DNA of 64,000 bases, taken from the NCBI GenBank assembly GCA_022606425.2, contig JAHDVF020000077.1, positions 62,001 through 126,000 on the forward strand, written 5' to 3'. Positions 19,450 to 29,929 of this stretch are shown here, one piece after another. The translations under genes and the position numbers were made by a program. A model generated the notes under the pieces. That model saw only the letters and a program-made list of their open reading frames with translations, ran no database searches and was not told where the DNA came from. Origin of the DNA: Lepidostoma basale (lineage: Eukaryota; Arthropoda; Insecta; Trichoptera; Lepidostomatidae). How positions within the stretch are numbered: position 1 is the first letter of the stretch; each line of letters starts with the position of its first letter.

Positions 19450-19894
19450 TTGTCAATATAAATTATCAAAACCATTCTATTTTTTTAAAGAAAGTGCTTA
19501 AAGCATATGGTGGGTCCATTTAAAATCCCATTAGGGAGAGATTGCTATCTATAGAGTTGGGGTGGATTTATCTTTTATAAACACAGACAGCCATGTCAAA
19601 CGCTGTTTCTACACATTCCTAGTGTCTGTTAATCTCTCTAGCGGTTCGCACACCATTTAACAGTCATTTTAACTGTAAAACGATAAAAGTTAACTACTCG
19701 ATTTCGTAAACGTTTTGTTAAAGCTTGGATTAGAGATTAGGGAATGTTTATGTGTTGTTTCGGGCAATGTCTGCACGCCTTATTCTAAAAATAAGTGGAG
19801 TTATATAGGGAAATTTTAAACAGCATGTTAAAGCAAAATAATGTTGATTTATAGATTAACGTTATGAAAATGATGCATACAAAGTACTGCAACT
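19450..19894. other. no recognised feature
   Basis: No repeat match or credible ORF; apparently single-copy in the window. Confidence 0.35.
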
Positions 19895-20260
19895 GATTAT
19901 CAAAGACGGAACGATTATTAAAGAAAAACTAAGTGTCGGAACCATATACCAATGTGTAGAAAATTAGAAGACGCACCAGGGTCACCGATATAGGGATATG
20001 CATTGCAAGGATGACGTGGCAATGGGCTGGACATGTGTGCGGAGCCAGAGGGTTACTGAATGGAGAACTACAACTGAAGACAGCCAACCAGGTGGAGCGA
20101 TGATATTGTGAAGACGGTGGGAAGGGTCTGGAGAACACTGGCGAGAGACCGAAAGAAATGGCGTGGGGTGGAGAGGCTTACGTCCAGCAGTGGATTAAGA
20201 CAAGCTGACGAAGTATTGTATATATGTCGAAGTATACTAATGGCAAAATAAAAGAAATAA
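19895..20260 (+). pseudogene. LINE-C-related 3' fragment
   Basis: Readings include TRVTDI, RMTWQWAGHVCG and a final GEAYVQQW, the LINE-C C-terminal order. Frameshifts are frequent. Confidence 0.6.
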
Positions 20261-20293
20261 ATAAAAAAATATAGAACCCTCAAAACTTCATTA

Positions 20294-20856
20294 TTAGTGA
20301 GATTTTTGTTGTTGGATTCTAGATGCCATTTTTTTAATATCGGGTTCATAGCTGGTAGCTTTTAATAGAATACAAGCAGTAGTACTTGTCTGTAAGTCTA
20401 TTCTTATGTCTGATTTAATAAAGTTTATTGAAGAAAATGGGGATACCACTCTGGATAATGGGATAGTGGGGATACCACTCTGGATATTTTTCCCCAGGTC
20501 ATCACTATGAATCACTGTCAACGTTAGGGAGACCTGACAGGACACAGAAAAAATAAGAAGATTGACGAAAATAATGATTCGCAGATATAAGATAATTTGC
20601 TATATTTCTTAGACAAGAAAAAGTTTCCGGGATGGATTGCCAAGTTGTAAGTACTTTATTTTCGGCATTCCTCTGGACTGGTCCAACGAATCGATCTCGC
20701 TCAATTTCTTGAATTTTTTTGAATTTTTTTTTTAAATTTCTAAAACTTTTTGGAATTTTTTGTATAATCACTTTTATTTTTTTCTCCTCATTCGCGTGCC
20801 ATGCAAGATCGTCTCGCGTGTCACCTGTGGCACGCGTGCCGTAGGTTCGCCATCCC
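20294..20856 (-). pseudogene. hAT transposase relic with 5' terminus
   Basis: Minus strand: the element begins at 20856 with CAGGGATGGCGAACC, a hAT-type end, followed by GGCACGCGTGCC. Downstream frames encode LTTWQSIPETFSCLRNIA (about 20585-20655) and SSINFIKSDIRIDLQTSTTACILLKAT (about 20360-20435), resembling the hAT C-terminal dimerisation region. The two parts are in different frames and most of the transposase is deleted. The left terminus is not found. Confidence 0.55.
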
Positions 20857-20869
20857 TGTTCTAGGTACT

Positions 20870-21524
20870 AAATAGATAGGTACAAGCCCCCTAGTATTGC
20901 ATTATTAGGCTAGTTATTGCCGGCTCTCAAACACCAGCAGGCGTCAAAACTTAATGGAGACATCTGAGGCGTAATCAATTTATCTATGACTTTATTATGA
21001 CATCTGACTGGGGATCATTTTTTAAATAAGTACCTACTTTCACGCGGGCAGTACTTAATGCAATTACAACAAATTGAGCGGGCGGCCATAAATAAGATAA
21101 AAGATACATATTTATATCCTTCCGTGTTGCATTTAACACCGTTTAAACGTAATTGCGATTAGAGTAAACCATAGATAACACGGAAGATAGGAGTGTTTTT
21201 CTGGTTTTGTCCGTCAGCGGGCGAGGGGCGGTTCGCGCTCGCAGGAAACTGTAATTTAAATAAGGAACAGGGACGTATGTCTGTTCATTTTAATTGACAG
21301 CTCGGATATGTGTTTTGTTTGATTGATACAAGTTAAATTGAACGAATGTTTTCGGTGAACGAAGGGAGTCTTTCTCCACTTTGCATATGGTCACTCACTT
21401 ATCAAGTCAATGGGTAAAGTGATGTCTTAATAATTTGTGGCTTGTCAAATGCATAAATCACAAAGATTGGATTGTAGCGAAGCGTTTCTAAATACCAACA
21501 TACGTTACAAAAAAAAATAGGAAA
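20870..21524. other. single-copy-looking island
   Basis: No repeat match in the window. Moderate GC with GGGCGAGGGGCGGTTCGCGC at 21220-21239, TTTATTATGACATC and several TAATTA-like motifs. Candidate conserved non-coding DNA; no ORF. Confidence 0.35.
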
Positions 21525-21661
21525 AGAAGATGGACCACCACACTGCTCTATCCTGATGCATCTCTCGAGGTTCATCTTTATTCATGCATCATAGCGTGCA
21601 TCCTAGTCGATTTTCTGACTTCTAACATGACCAACCTATAAAATCGAATTAATTTGGTTAT

Positions 21662-21975
21662 CAAATCAAATCAAATCAGTTTATTTACTCAAAATACATT
21701 ACAAATAACATAAATGTTTAAGGCATCTATTGAGTACAGGGAATTTTTTTATATACATTCAACATAATGCCAGGAACGTATTAGAGATGGCTCGACATTT
21801 TACATTTCACAAGAGAGTATTTGTAACCTGAACGTACTTCCACCAATATGAAAGACGTCGAACTCCGAGGAGACCGCATTCAGCAGAATAATTGCTCTTC
21901 CCACCGGTGTCACCAGAGGCAGATTGGTTCTGGTCGGAGATATCTATCGGGGTCAAAAATACCAACATCCTCCAG
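21662..21975 (-). pseudogene. LINE-B 3' fragment inside RTE-A
   Basis: Begins with the tail AAATCAAATCAAATCAG and the 3' UTR AAGGCATCTATTGAG. It then encodes on the minus strand the block matching CRTNLPLVMPVGRAI and the ESTF region. Severely 5'-truncated. Confidence 0.65.
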
Positions 21976-22399
21976 CACGGCCGAGGTATGCCATGTTTTC
22001 CTCGGCCGTATCCGGCTTTTTTCCATTCAAACTGTTTGTATAAAACTCATTCTTCTTTCATCAATTCGTTCCATACGTCCAAACCATTTCAGTTAATTTT
22101 TTTCGTTGTATTAAGGACATAATCATCTGCCTTACATTCCTTCTGTGGTGGTCTCATTTCTACGGTATATATCCTGGGTTCCTCCTTCTTCTGCCAGCTC
22201 GAAGCTTCACTTCCACTGACCACAGAGCTTGACAGAGTCATCTCAGTAGATTATTTATTTAAATTTAAATTTGTAATACCGATTATTTAAATAATTAGTA
22301 ATATTTCTTCTATGTTCGCCATACTTTGTAGATGTTTTATTTCTCCTTTTCCTTTTATATACTTTGTATACACAACACTAACATTTAAAAAATTAAAAT

Positions 22400-22436
22400 T
22401 ACATAGACATGTTTTGGACTACCAGTCCTTCTTCAG
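22400..22436 (-). ncRNA. hammerhead-ribozyme-like core, left arm
   Basis: Minus strand: CTGAAGA (22436-22430), stem II GGACTGGTAGTCC (22428-22416), AAAA in place of GAAA (22415-22412), stem III CATGTCTATG (22411-22402), then T-A (22401-22400) where U16.1-H17 is expected. Only the first G of GAAA deviates from the consensus. I see no good stem I, so activity is doubtful. Confidence 0.45.
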
Positions 22437-22617
22437 TGATACATATTATAAAGATACATATTTAAAACATTATAAAATTGTTTACATGATCTGACAGATG
22501 TTATAAAGATTTATTTATTTATTTTATAAACGTTCCAAAATAATTTTTTATAACATCTGTCAGATCATGTTAACAATTTTGTAATATTTTAAATATGTAT
22601 CTATATAATATGTATCA

Positions 22618-22652
22618 CTGAAGAAGGACTAATAGTCCGAAACGTGTACGTA
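22618..22652 (+). ncRNA. hammerhead-ribozyme-like core, right arm
   Basis: CTGAAGA (22618-22624) fits CUGANGA. Stem II GGACT/AGTCC follows (22626-22638), then the invariant GAAA (22639-22642), stem III CGTGTACG (22643-22650) and T-A (22651-22652) as the cleavage dinucleotide. Stem III differs from the other arm by a compensatory A-T to G-C pair. Minimal hammerheads of this kind are known in Penelope-like elements. Stem I is not evident. Confidence 0.55.
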
Positions 22653-22835
22653 ATTTAAAAAAAAAATTAATGTTGTTTTGTATTTACAAATTACATAAAA
22701 AATAAAAAGAGGAATTAGTGATATCCTTGAGATAAATAAAATAAAACAAAAACTTCAATTACATACGAGTACATAAAAGTTGGCACTGGAACCCCATAAT
22801 GTACTACCATCTTTGCTTTAGTTGATATATTTATT

Positions 22836-23224
22836 ATGGTAAAATTTTGTTATTATAAAAAGTCATGTTTTTAATCTTTTGAATCAGAGAATGCGCTCTT
22901 AATAATTGAGCTAAATTACAAAACCATTTGCTTAATGAGAGCTAATATGGAATTTGGTGTAAATTGTAAATATTTTGGTGCCCTCATGATGAAGGAACAG
23001 AGTCCCAAAGACGGCCCTCATTATTATCAATTCCGCAAATCATTTCCAGTAAAAGCGGCGCATAATAAGACTTTGTCATTTAACTTTGTTTGAGTGATAA
23101 ACATTGGAGAATTCTTGGAATATGCGAAGATACACGAGAGACGATTCGGCTTCTAGAAATTTCGGTGCACTTAAAAGATGTTTTTAACCTTTTGAAACCT
23201 GATGGTCATTACACTGGACATAGA
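22836..23224. other. no recognised feature
   Basis: No repeat or coding match. Confidence 0.3.
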
Positions 23225-23582
23225 TTCCATATCTCCATTCAGGGAGACGGCGTGAAGATTAGTTAGTTAGTTTATATTTCATGCGAGTTTTGAATAAGGG
23301 TTTTGTGGTTGTGATTATAACAATTGCAATCTAGAAAACAATTGACGACTGTGAACGACTGTAATAAAAACCTTTTATATTTATTACAGTCGCTACATCA
23401 TAAGAATTAATGGTAAAAAAAATACTTGTTAACGATGTAAATGGAACTAGAAATAGAGAAAGACCGAGTAAAACGTGGCACGATCAAATAAATCAAATAT
23501 TGAATGGCGGCCACGTGAGGATTCAGAGAAATCGACGCGCGTGTATGACACGATGTATAAATGTTGAGGAAGTAGATATACC
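23225..23582 (+). pseudogene. two RTE-A scraps
   Basis: 23225-23271 is a 3' terminus (GGGAGACGGCGTGAAGATTAGTTAG). 23400-23582 is an internal piece encoding VNDVNGTRNRERPSKTWHDQINQI...RRACMTRCINVEEV. Confidence 0.65.
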
Positions 23583-23869
23583 TCAGAATTTTATTCGGAA
23601 CCCACACATGCATATCACAGAATCACTTTCAAGTCTACTTCGAACCAATGTTTTATAGGACTCTGAGCACATTGGGGCTTCATGAGCAAACTTCCATAGT
23701 CTGAAATCGTAACAGTAGATAACTATGTGGATAAAGTAAGAGGATGCATCGCAGGGCTAATCACTCTGCATGGTAAAATAACACATGATTACGAACACCA
23801 AGGCCTTAGAACTCGGACTCCCCAGTGAACAGCGACCTAGGCAAAAACTAGGCAAAAGCATAAAACATA
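23583..23869. other. no recognised feature
   Basis: No repeat match found. Confidence 0.3.
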
Positions 23870-24287
23870 AACTTGGGAGCTCACTTCTTTCAGCTGATTG
23901 GCGGCCGTATACAGAACTCGGATGTCCTGAGTGATGTAGGTCTATTTGTCCCTGATAATTACCTTCGTCAAAGACAGCACAGATTGTTTTATTTGCCACG
24001 CTGCAGAACCAACCTGCCAATGGTAATGCCTGTGGGTAGGGCAATCTTATTGCTTAATCGGATCGCCTCGGAGGTCGACATATTTCGTGATAGTGTGAGT
24101 TGCCTCAGGGATGCAATATCAATGTTATGATTTTTTCTTACTCTTAAGCTTAATTTTTTTTTTTTTTTAATGCTTCTCTGTTTATAATGTAATTGCAAAT
24201 GATTTGGAATTGTATGTCTGTAATGTTTGTGATTATTAACAAAATAAATGAAATGAAATGAAATGAAATGAAATGAAATGAAATAAG
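23870..24287 (+). pseudogene. LINE-B 3' fragment with (GAAAT)n tail
   Basis: Open frame 23873-24130 encodes LGAHFFQLIGGRIQNSDVLSDVGLFVPDNYLRQRQ...CRTNLPMVMPVGRAILLLNRIASEVDIF to the stop. A 3' UTR and eight or so AAATG units follow. Nearly identical to 54959-55360 and truncated at almost the same 5' point. Confidence 0.8.
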
Positions 24288-24289
24288 GA

Positions 24290-24560
24290 AGGACTAGGAG
24301 AAACTGGAAAGACCCGGAGAATGGAGTGGGATAGGACAGGTGGACCTGTTGGTGGACGTACGCTGCTCATCATATGCAGATCTCAAAAGAGCCGCACAAG
24401 ACAGGGAAAAATGGAAGAGAATAATGGAGGAAATTGCTGCAAACCAATCCCAGGATTGAAACCAGAGAAGAAGAAGAAGGACAGGAGCCAGTAGAGGACT
24501 GCTGTGGAGGAGACCAAATCCCACACCGGGATGCAGCGCCGAGAAGAAAATCAAAAAAGT
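24290..24560 (+). pseudogene. RTE-like LINE C-terminal scraps
   Basis: AAQDREKWKRIMEEIA (24393-24440) and, after an AGAAGAAGAAGG stretch, GASRGLLWRRPNPTPGCSAEKK are end motifs of RTE-like LINEs; a related ending is at 46827-46925. Confidence 0.5.
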
Positions 24561-24699
24561 GTATATGGAATGTATAGAATAATAATTCAATGTATAGAAT
24601 AATAGGTCCATGTATAGATAATATAAATTATCACTGGTTCTGATTTTGAAAATTTGGTTTGGTTCATGTGGTTCTCCCGTAAATTTGGAGATATTTCGT

Positions 24700-25262
24700 G
24701 TATAAGTAAATAGTTTTAGTCAATTTCATTGTTGCCGCACTTTATAATAGTTAGTTGTGACACAAAATACGTTTTTACTGTTTTGATGTTAAAATTATAC
24801 AAGTTTTTTTTCGTTTATATAAAGAATTTTGACATGTGTAAAAATATTTTTTTTATATTTGTTCCAATGATAATTAGAATAATTTATTCAATAATTTGTT
24901 TAAATTCTTGCTGGTGTTGGATTGTTTTAAGTACTTATTACAGATAATTTTAAAAAAAACAGCGGAATATAAATTAAACAAATACAAAAGTCCGGATCGT
25001 CCAGCTAACAACATGTACACCATCTAAAAGAACATTATGTGTTTAATTATTTATATTTTGTAATTTTATTTTAAATTATTTGTTTAAGATTTATTTTGTG
25101 GAATGCGCGGCAGATGCCTATTGGTGACAATGAGGTTCGCAACCCATCACACCGCGTCTCTCGCGGTGGCGAAAAGAGAAGGATGGAGTGCCGCATCGGT
25201 TAAAGGGTGTCAGTCCATTCTTTCTGCCTACCCTTTCGGAGAGACGGCGTGATGGTTAGTTA
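24700..25262 (+). mobile_element. composite repeat with RTE-A 3' end, copy 2
   Basis: Reverse complement of copy 1. AT-rich body with AATTCTTGCTGGTGTTGG and GTCCGGATCGTCCA, then GGTTCGCAACCCATCACACCGCGTCTC, GAGTGCCGCATCGGTTAAA, and finally an RTE-A 3' end (GTCAGTCCATTCTTTCTGCC... GACGGCGTGATGGTTAGTTA). The body-RTE junction is the same in both copies, so this is one mobile unit. The left boundary is approximate. Confidence 0.65.
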
Positions 25263-25809
25263 TTTAGAATAATAATGAGAGTGGTACATTTGAGATTACC
25301 CGTGTATAGGGTGATGGTGCATACACAAAACGAAAGATATAAAACGTGGACGAGAACCGGAAATAATGAAAAGGGATCGTTTAAATTCCCTCACGGTATA
25401 TAAAAATACTTCCTATATCCTGGTGTATTTATGTCTCGGTCCAATAGATTCCGGGGAATTGGTAAGCTATCGTAACTTGACTATAATTAAAAGGATATTT
25501 AAAATGATTTCACGGCTCAATCAATAAAAAAAAAAGTTTTAGGTAAATAAATAAACTTAATTGGACAGAAAGGAAATATTTCCCAAATAATATTATCCAT
25601 GTTCCTGAAGACACGGGTTAGTGTTATCAACAATATGTTTTGTAAATAAAATGAACGTATTTGTGGGTGGGATGAAAAGGGATTGGTTTGCAGCAGTCAA
25701 TTAACATATTTGCTGGTTCTTAGGATGCCACGGTTTTAATGCGGTAGTTTCCCGTTGTTTCCGCATTTTTGTAAAGAACACGTTATTTTAACCCAATTAC
25801 TGTATATTA
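25263..25809. other. no recognised feature
   Basis: No repeat match or ORF of note. Confidence 0.3.
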
Positions 25810-25920
25810 TATAATATTTAGCTATTGATTCTCATGTGACATAGGTAGCTAGCCTATCGCCATTTTAAAATCACGTGAATTTTACCAGACCAAAGACAAA
25901 GTGAATTTTTTTTTGTGAAT
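25810..25920 (-). mobile_element. SINE-1 body fragment
   Basis: TTGATTCTCATGTGACATAGG...TATCGCCATTTTAAAATCACGTG and the ACCAGACCAAAGACAA block match the SINE-1 body; the tRNA-like head is missing. Confidence 0.6.
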
Positions 25921-25924
25921 CACA

Positions 25925-26210
25925 AAACTTATAATTAATACGAATGATAACGTCTGTTTTCTAGATTGTATGTGAATGACAAGTTTCACAATGTTGTTTT
26001 TGTTTAATGTTGACATTTGACGCCTATTGGTGGCGATGAGGTTCGCAACCCATCACACCGCGTCTCCTGCGGGGTCGAAAGGAGAAGGATATAGTGCCGC
26101 GTTTCATGATGGATAGTTAGTTTGACATTTGTTAATGCCTTAGACAGGCGAAATATATCATTCACATAAAATAGAATAAAACTTTTAGAAAACAGACTTT
26201 TTCATTCGTA
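25925..26210. repeat. FB-F foldback containing a composite-repeat insertion
   Basis: Left arm 25935-26010 (GAATGATAACGTCTG...GACAAGTTTCAC) and right arm 26122-26207 (GCCTTAGACAGGCGAAATATATC...TTTTTCATTCGTA) are separated by the 102-bp insertion at 26020-26121. Confidence 0.65.
26020..26121 (+). mobile_element. composite repeat, truncated copy 3
   Basis: CGCCTATTGGTGGCGATGAGG, TTCGCAACCCATCACACCGC and a TAGTTAG end match copy 2 at 25108-25200, with most of the body and the RTE-A end lost. TTGACATTTG at 26010-26019 and 26122-26131 is a perfect 10-bp TSD. Confidence 0.75.
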
Positions 26211-26214
26211 ATTT

Positions 26215-26560
26215 CTTCTATGTTCGCCATACTTTGTGTTGTAGATGTTTTATTTGTCTTTTTATTTTTTATATACTTTGTATATACGAGTACAACACTA
26301 ACTTTAAAAAAAATTAAAATTAAATATCAGACATGTTTCGGTCCTTCCTCAGTGATATTATACAGATATTTAAAATATTATAAAATTGTTTACAAATATC
26401 ATCAGTTTTGACAGATATTAACATAACAGTTTTAAAATATTTGAAATATCTTTATAATATCACTGAGGAAGGACCGGACTATCCGAAACATGTCTCATAT
26501 GATTTTTTTTTAAAGTTAGTGTTGTACTCGTATATACAAAGTAAAAGAAAAAGACAAAAT
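26215..26560. repeat. FB-F2 foldback element, copy 2
   Basis: Starts with the same CTTCTATGTTCGCCATACTTTG as copy 1 at 22308. Arms pair through GTACAACACTAACTTTAAA and its complement near 26515-26530. Cores: minus strand CTGAGGA (26352-26346) with GAAAC but a collapsed stem II; plus strand CTGAGGA (26463-26469), GGA...TCC, GAAAC (26485-26489). More decayed than copy 1. Confidence 0.7.
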
Positions 26561-26599
26561 TTCATTCGTATTAATTATTTAATACGGAGTTTTACATCT

Positions 26600-27029
26600 A
26601 TAATATAATAAATTCGCAAAACTAATATTTTTTGTAACTCTATTTAAAAAAACAATTTTATTTATAACATAATCAGATTCCAAGCACACATTTAAGGATT
26701 AATAAATAAACTTTTTTATGGTAAAAAATTGTATTGAAGTAATTCACGTTGCTTGGAGCCAAATTAAGGAGCATAAATTAAATAATGTAAGGGTGAGCCC
26801 CCCATTAAACATGTCAATAGTACAACAATAACTCTTAGGGGGCGTAAATATTATTTATGGGTTTTTTAATTAAACAAAACTAATATTTTTTATTGCTGGA
26901 GCAAATAAAGTTTTAAGTCCAAAACATTATCAAATTCTAAAATACAATTTGTTTTTGAAGGGATCGTTTATAACCCATTAAAATGTTAATATGCTGGTGG
27001 ATTGAACCTTATAATATCAAAGACTTTTC
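26600..27029. other. no recognised feature
   Basis: AT-rich, no repeat match found. Confidence 0.3.
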
Positions 27030-27396
27030 TTGAGCCGAACCTTACGTATGGAAGTGAAGCATGGAACTGGCAAAATATGGATGAAAGAAGAATAAATGTA
27101 GAATAAATGCAGCAGAAATGAGATCTCTTAGATGAATGTATTGTAAATTAATATGCGATAGTGCAGTTCGAATCCAAGTGTTATGAACAACACGATTAAA
27201 GGGTCATTATAGAACACATGGAAATAATTAGTGAAAATAAAAACAATGTAAAGAATGCTGTTTAGTATGCACTGAAGCAAATATGACAGTACATAATGGA
27301 GTTCTAGTGCTAAACCTTAATCACGGAAGTGAAGCTTAGAGCTGGCGAAAGAAAAAATAAAATAATATTGCAAATATAAGAAGTCAAATGCAAATA

Positions 27397-28686
27397 TTAG
27401 GTCCTTACATATGAAATTGGCGTTTTGTATGGGAGGAACATAAAGTTGATTTTTTTAAATATAATATATTTATTTAATCAAAGTATGTACCATTGATATC
27501 TATGCACTTTTGCCATCTCATAGGTAGTTCATCGATCCCATTACTAAAAAAAACATTCGGACGGGAATCAATAAAATTTTTGAAGTCGGTTTGGACTGCC
27601 CCATCGGAGTTGAATTTTTTCCCTTGCAAGAAGTTATCCAAATTTCGAAAAATATAGTAATCTGTTGGGGCAAGGTCTGGAGAGTACCTACGGTGGATGT
27701 CTTAGACATTCCAATTGAAGCTCTTCTAATTTGGTAGCCGTCTGTTGTGCAGTGTGTGGTCTAGCGTTATCATGAAGCAGCAGTGGCCTAGAGCGATTAA
27801 CCAGCTTCGGTTGTTTAGCAGCTAGTTTTTCCATCATGGTTTGCAGTTGCTGACAATAGACATCTGCCGTAATCGTCTGGCCAGATTTAAGAAAGCTGTA
27901 GTGAACGACACCAGCACTAGTCCACCAAACGCTCACAAGTAACTTTTTTGGAGTCAATTTTCGCTTGGGGCATGGTTTGGCTGGTTCGGCAGGGTTCAGC
28001 CATTGCGATGAGCGCTTCCGATTATCATACAGGATCCACTTTTCATCACAGGTAATGATTCGATTCAAAATCCCTTCATTATTGTGCCGGTTGAGTGATG
28101 CAACGCAGCAGTCAACGCGCGTTTGTTGATTTGCTTCACTCAATTCGTGAGGTACCCACCTTTCAAGCTTTTTCACCTTCCCAATTTGCTTCAAGTGGAT
28201 TAAAACAGTTTTATCACTAACACCGCAGCCTGCAGCTAACTCGGACGTGGTTTGCGATGGATCCGCTTCCACAATAGCCTTCAATTCTTCATTATCAACT
28301 TTGGTCTCCGGCCGTCCACGGGGCTTGTTCTGCAGGTCGAAATTTCCAGAACGAAAACGTTGGAACCAAAAACGCACTGTGTTTTCTTTTGCGGCACCGT
28401 CGCCATACACATCATTAATCCTTCGAGCCGTTTCTGCAGCACTGGTGCCACGGTGGAACTCGTACTCGTAAATAACGCGATATTTCAAGTTTTCCATTTT
28501 GTAAACTGAGTGACGCAAAGAAAAAAAACAATTGAGGAAAAAACAAATGAATTGTAATTTTTGAAACACAAATACTTGAGTAAATAGCTGTATAAATTTG
28601 AATTTGGAATTCCTAACCAAAGAGAAGATATTTGAGATCAAAGTTGCCAGTACGGCAAAACGCCAATTTCACATGTAAGGACCTAA
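27397..28686 (-). mobile_element. mariner-1 transposon, 1,290 bp
   Basis: The termini TTAGGTCCTTACATATGAAA and, from the right, TTAGGTCCTTACATGTGAAA form 31-bp inverted repeats with a single mismatch. TA flanks both ends (27395-27396 and 28687-28688), the mariner target. One broken transposase gene lies inside. The high TIR identity suggests fairly recent activity. Confidence 0.9.
27474..28497 (-). pseudogene. mariner transposase, frameshifted
   Basis: Start codon at 28497-28495 (MENLKYRVIYEYEFHRG); a longer in-frame extension to 28641 runs towards the TIR and is unlikely to be used. Helix-turn-helix DNA-binding region, then the WVPHEL motif, first catalytic Asp in TCDEKW, second in LLHDNARPH, third in YSPDLAPTDYY with the 34-residue spacing of mariner. 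The C-terminus is RWQKCIDINGTYFD with TAA at 27476-27474. Near 27688 four extra bases (TAGG) sit between HPP and YSPDLAP, giving an immediate stop and separating the third Asp. It cleaves and rejoins DNA at TA sites when intact; this copy should be inactive. It looks cecropia-subfamily-like to me. Confidence 0.9.
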
Positions 28687-28813
28687 TATTAAATGTCGGT
28701 CACGTGAGGAGTCGGAGAAATCGACGTGCGTGCATGTCAGGACAGAACAGTGTGGCGGTCCATTATTTCTGCCTATTCTTCCGGGGAGACGGCGTGATGG
28801 TCAGTTAGTTATA

Positions 28814-29194
28814 TTTTAAGTGCGCTGTTTTGTAAAATCAATTAGTCCAAGGGTGCACTAGGAAAAGACTGACCGAATAGTGCAGTCTTAAGAAGTTTCT
28901 TAAATTTAACGTCACTATCTTGGTAATATAAATACTTATGTTTGTATTGTTGTTATTATTATTGCAGACCATGCGGTTCAACGCACATGGAGTACCACCA
29001 CACATTCGCCCGTCTAGCGTCCTAATTAAGATTAATTAAAACACGACGCCACTGTATACAAACAGTTGTATCGGGATACGGGATTATTCATAGAAAGCGG
29101 AAATTCGCGAAGCAAACTACTCATATTTTATTAATTAAGTATTAATTAGTCATTTTTTAAATGTTTCAATCCTAATAACACCGTTGCTGGTTCT
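28814..29194. other. no recognised feature
   Basis: No repeat match found. Apparently single-copy. Confidence 0.35.
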
Positions 29195-29375
29195 TCCGTC
29201 ATCTTGGAAGCTATCCATCTTTATTTTCCGGATGGTTATCTTCGACAGCATCAGCACATACTGTTTTATCTCCCAGCATGCAGAATCAAAGTGCTGAATA
29301 AGATCGCTTCGTCTTTCATATTCGTGAATAAACGTTCAGAAAATTAATACTCTTGACTTTGGAGAGTAATTCTCA
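29195..29375 (+). pseudogene. LINE-B fragment
   Basis: SSVILEAIHLYFPDGYLRQHQHILFYLPACRI is readable, followed by the FHIRE and LLTLES blocks after a small deletion. Same subfamily as 12.1 and 36.6 kb. Confidence 0.65.
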
Positions 29376-29419
29376 ATAACTCTCAATAACTAAATAATAA
29401 TAGAGTAGTTTTCAATAAC

Positions 29420-29595
29420 TAACTAACTAAAACTAACTAACCATCACGCCGTCTCTCCAAGGGGTAGGCAGAAATAATGGATTGCCCCACTTTTCTTTTC
29501 TGACATTTCTCTCGATTCCTCAACATTCATACACAGTGTCATGCACGCGCGTCGATTTCTATGACTCCTCGCGTGACTGACATTCAAAAACTGTA
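29420..29595 (-). pseudogene. RTE-A 3' terminus
   Basis: AACTAACTAACCATCACGCCGTCTCTCC on the left is the tail and end. Coding sequence reaches only the RRACM/SRN region. Confidence 0.7.
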
Positions 29596-29929
29596 TTTCA
29601 TTACAAAAAAAATTGACCACACCTCATTTAAGAAATAATCAAGCAACTGTCATACCATTTTGGAATCCTTAATAAATTGCCAACTTTTGAAGTTACCCGC
29701 CTAAATAGCATAGTACATTTTATTTTCAGTACAGTCAGTTAAAATTGGGCGTAGTATTAATTTTGAATACTTTGTTGGGCAAAAAGTAACATTTTGTTCA
29801 AGCTGCAGCAGTTAGCTTTTATTTTTAGGCAACAATTTACAGAAGCATTTTTCAGGATTACATAATAAAAATGAAATTGATATAAAGTTAAGATTTGTAG
29901 TAACGGGACTTAAAAGACCATCACAGGGT
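29596..29929. other. no recognised feature
   Basis: No repeat or coding match. Confidence 0.3.

Larger units (their letters stand above)
22226..22760. repeat. FB-F2 foldback element, copy 1
   Basis: Large palindrome. The arm with AACACTAACATTTAAAAAATT (22377 on) pairs with AAAATTAATGTTGTTTT (to about 22680), through TACATATTTAAA, AAAATTGT and CATGATCTGACAGATGTT near the centre (loop about 22510-22540). Each arm carries a hammerhead-like core. The homologous copy is at 26215-26560. No ORF. Confidence 0.75.
21525..22835 (-). mobile_element. RTE-A copy with two insertions
   Basis: Minus-strand RTE-A pieces at 21525-21661, 21976-22225 and 22765-22835 are collinear (C-terminus to the ACCCCATAATGTACTACC start region). 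LINE-B fills the first gap and an FB-F2 foldback the second. Confidence 0.65.
27030..28813 (+). mobile_element. RTE-A fragments hosting mariner-1
   Basis: 27030-27265 is a decayed RTE-A. A second copy runs 27290-27396, is cut by the mariner, and resumes at 28689 (TTAAATGTCGGTCACGTGAGGAG) to GACGGCGTGATGGTCAGTTAG at 28810. Confidence 0.65.

Noticed and set aside
20440..20486. Start of a CRISPR-like or satellite array
   Set aside because: GGGGATACCACTCTGGATA is present only twice in tandem; no further units.
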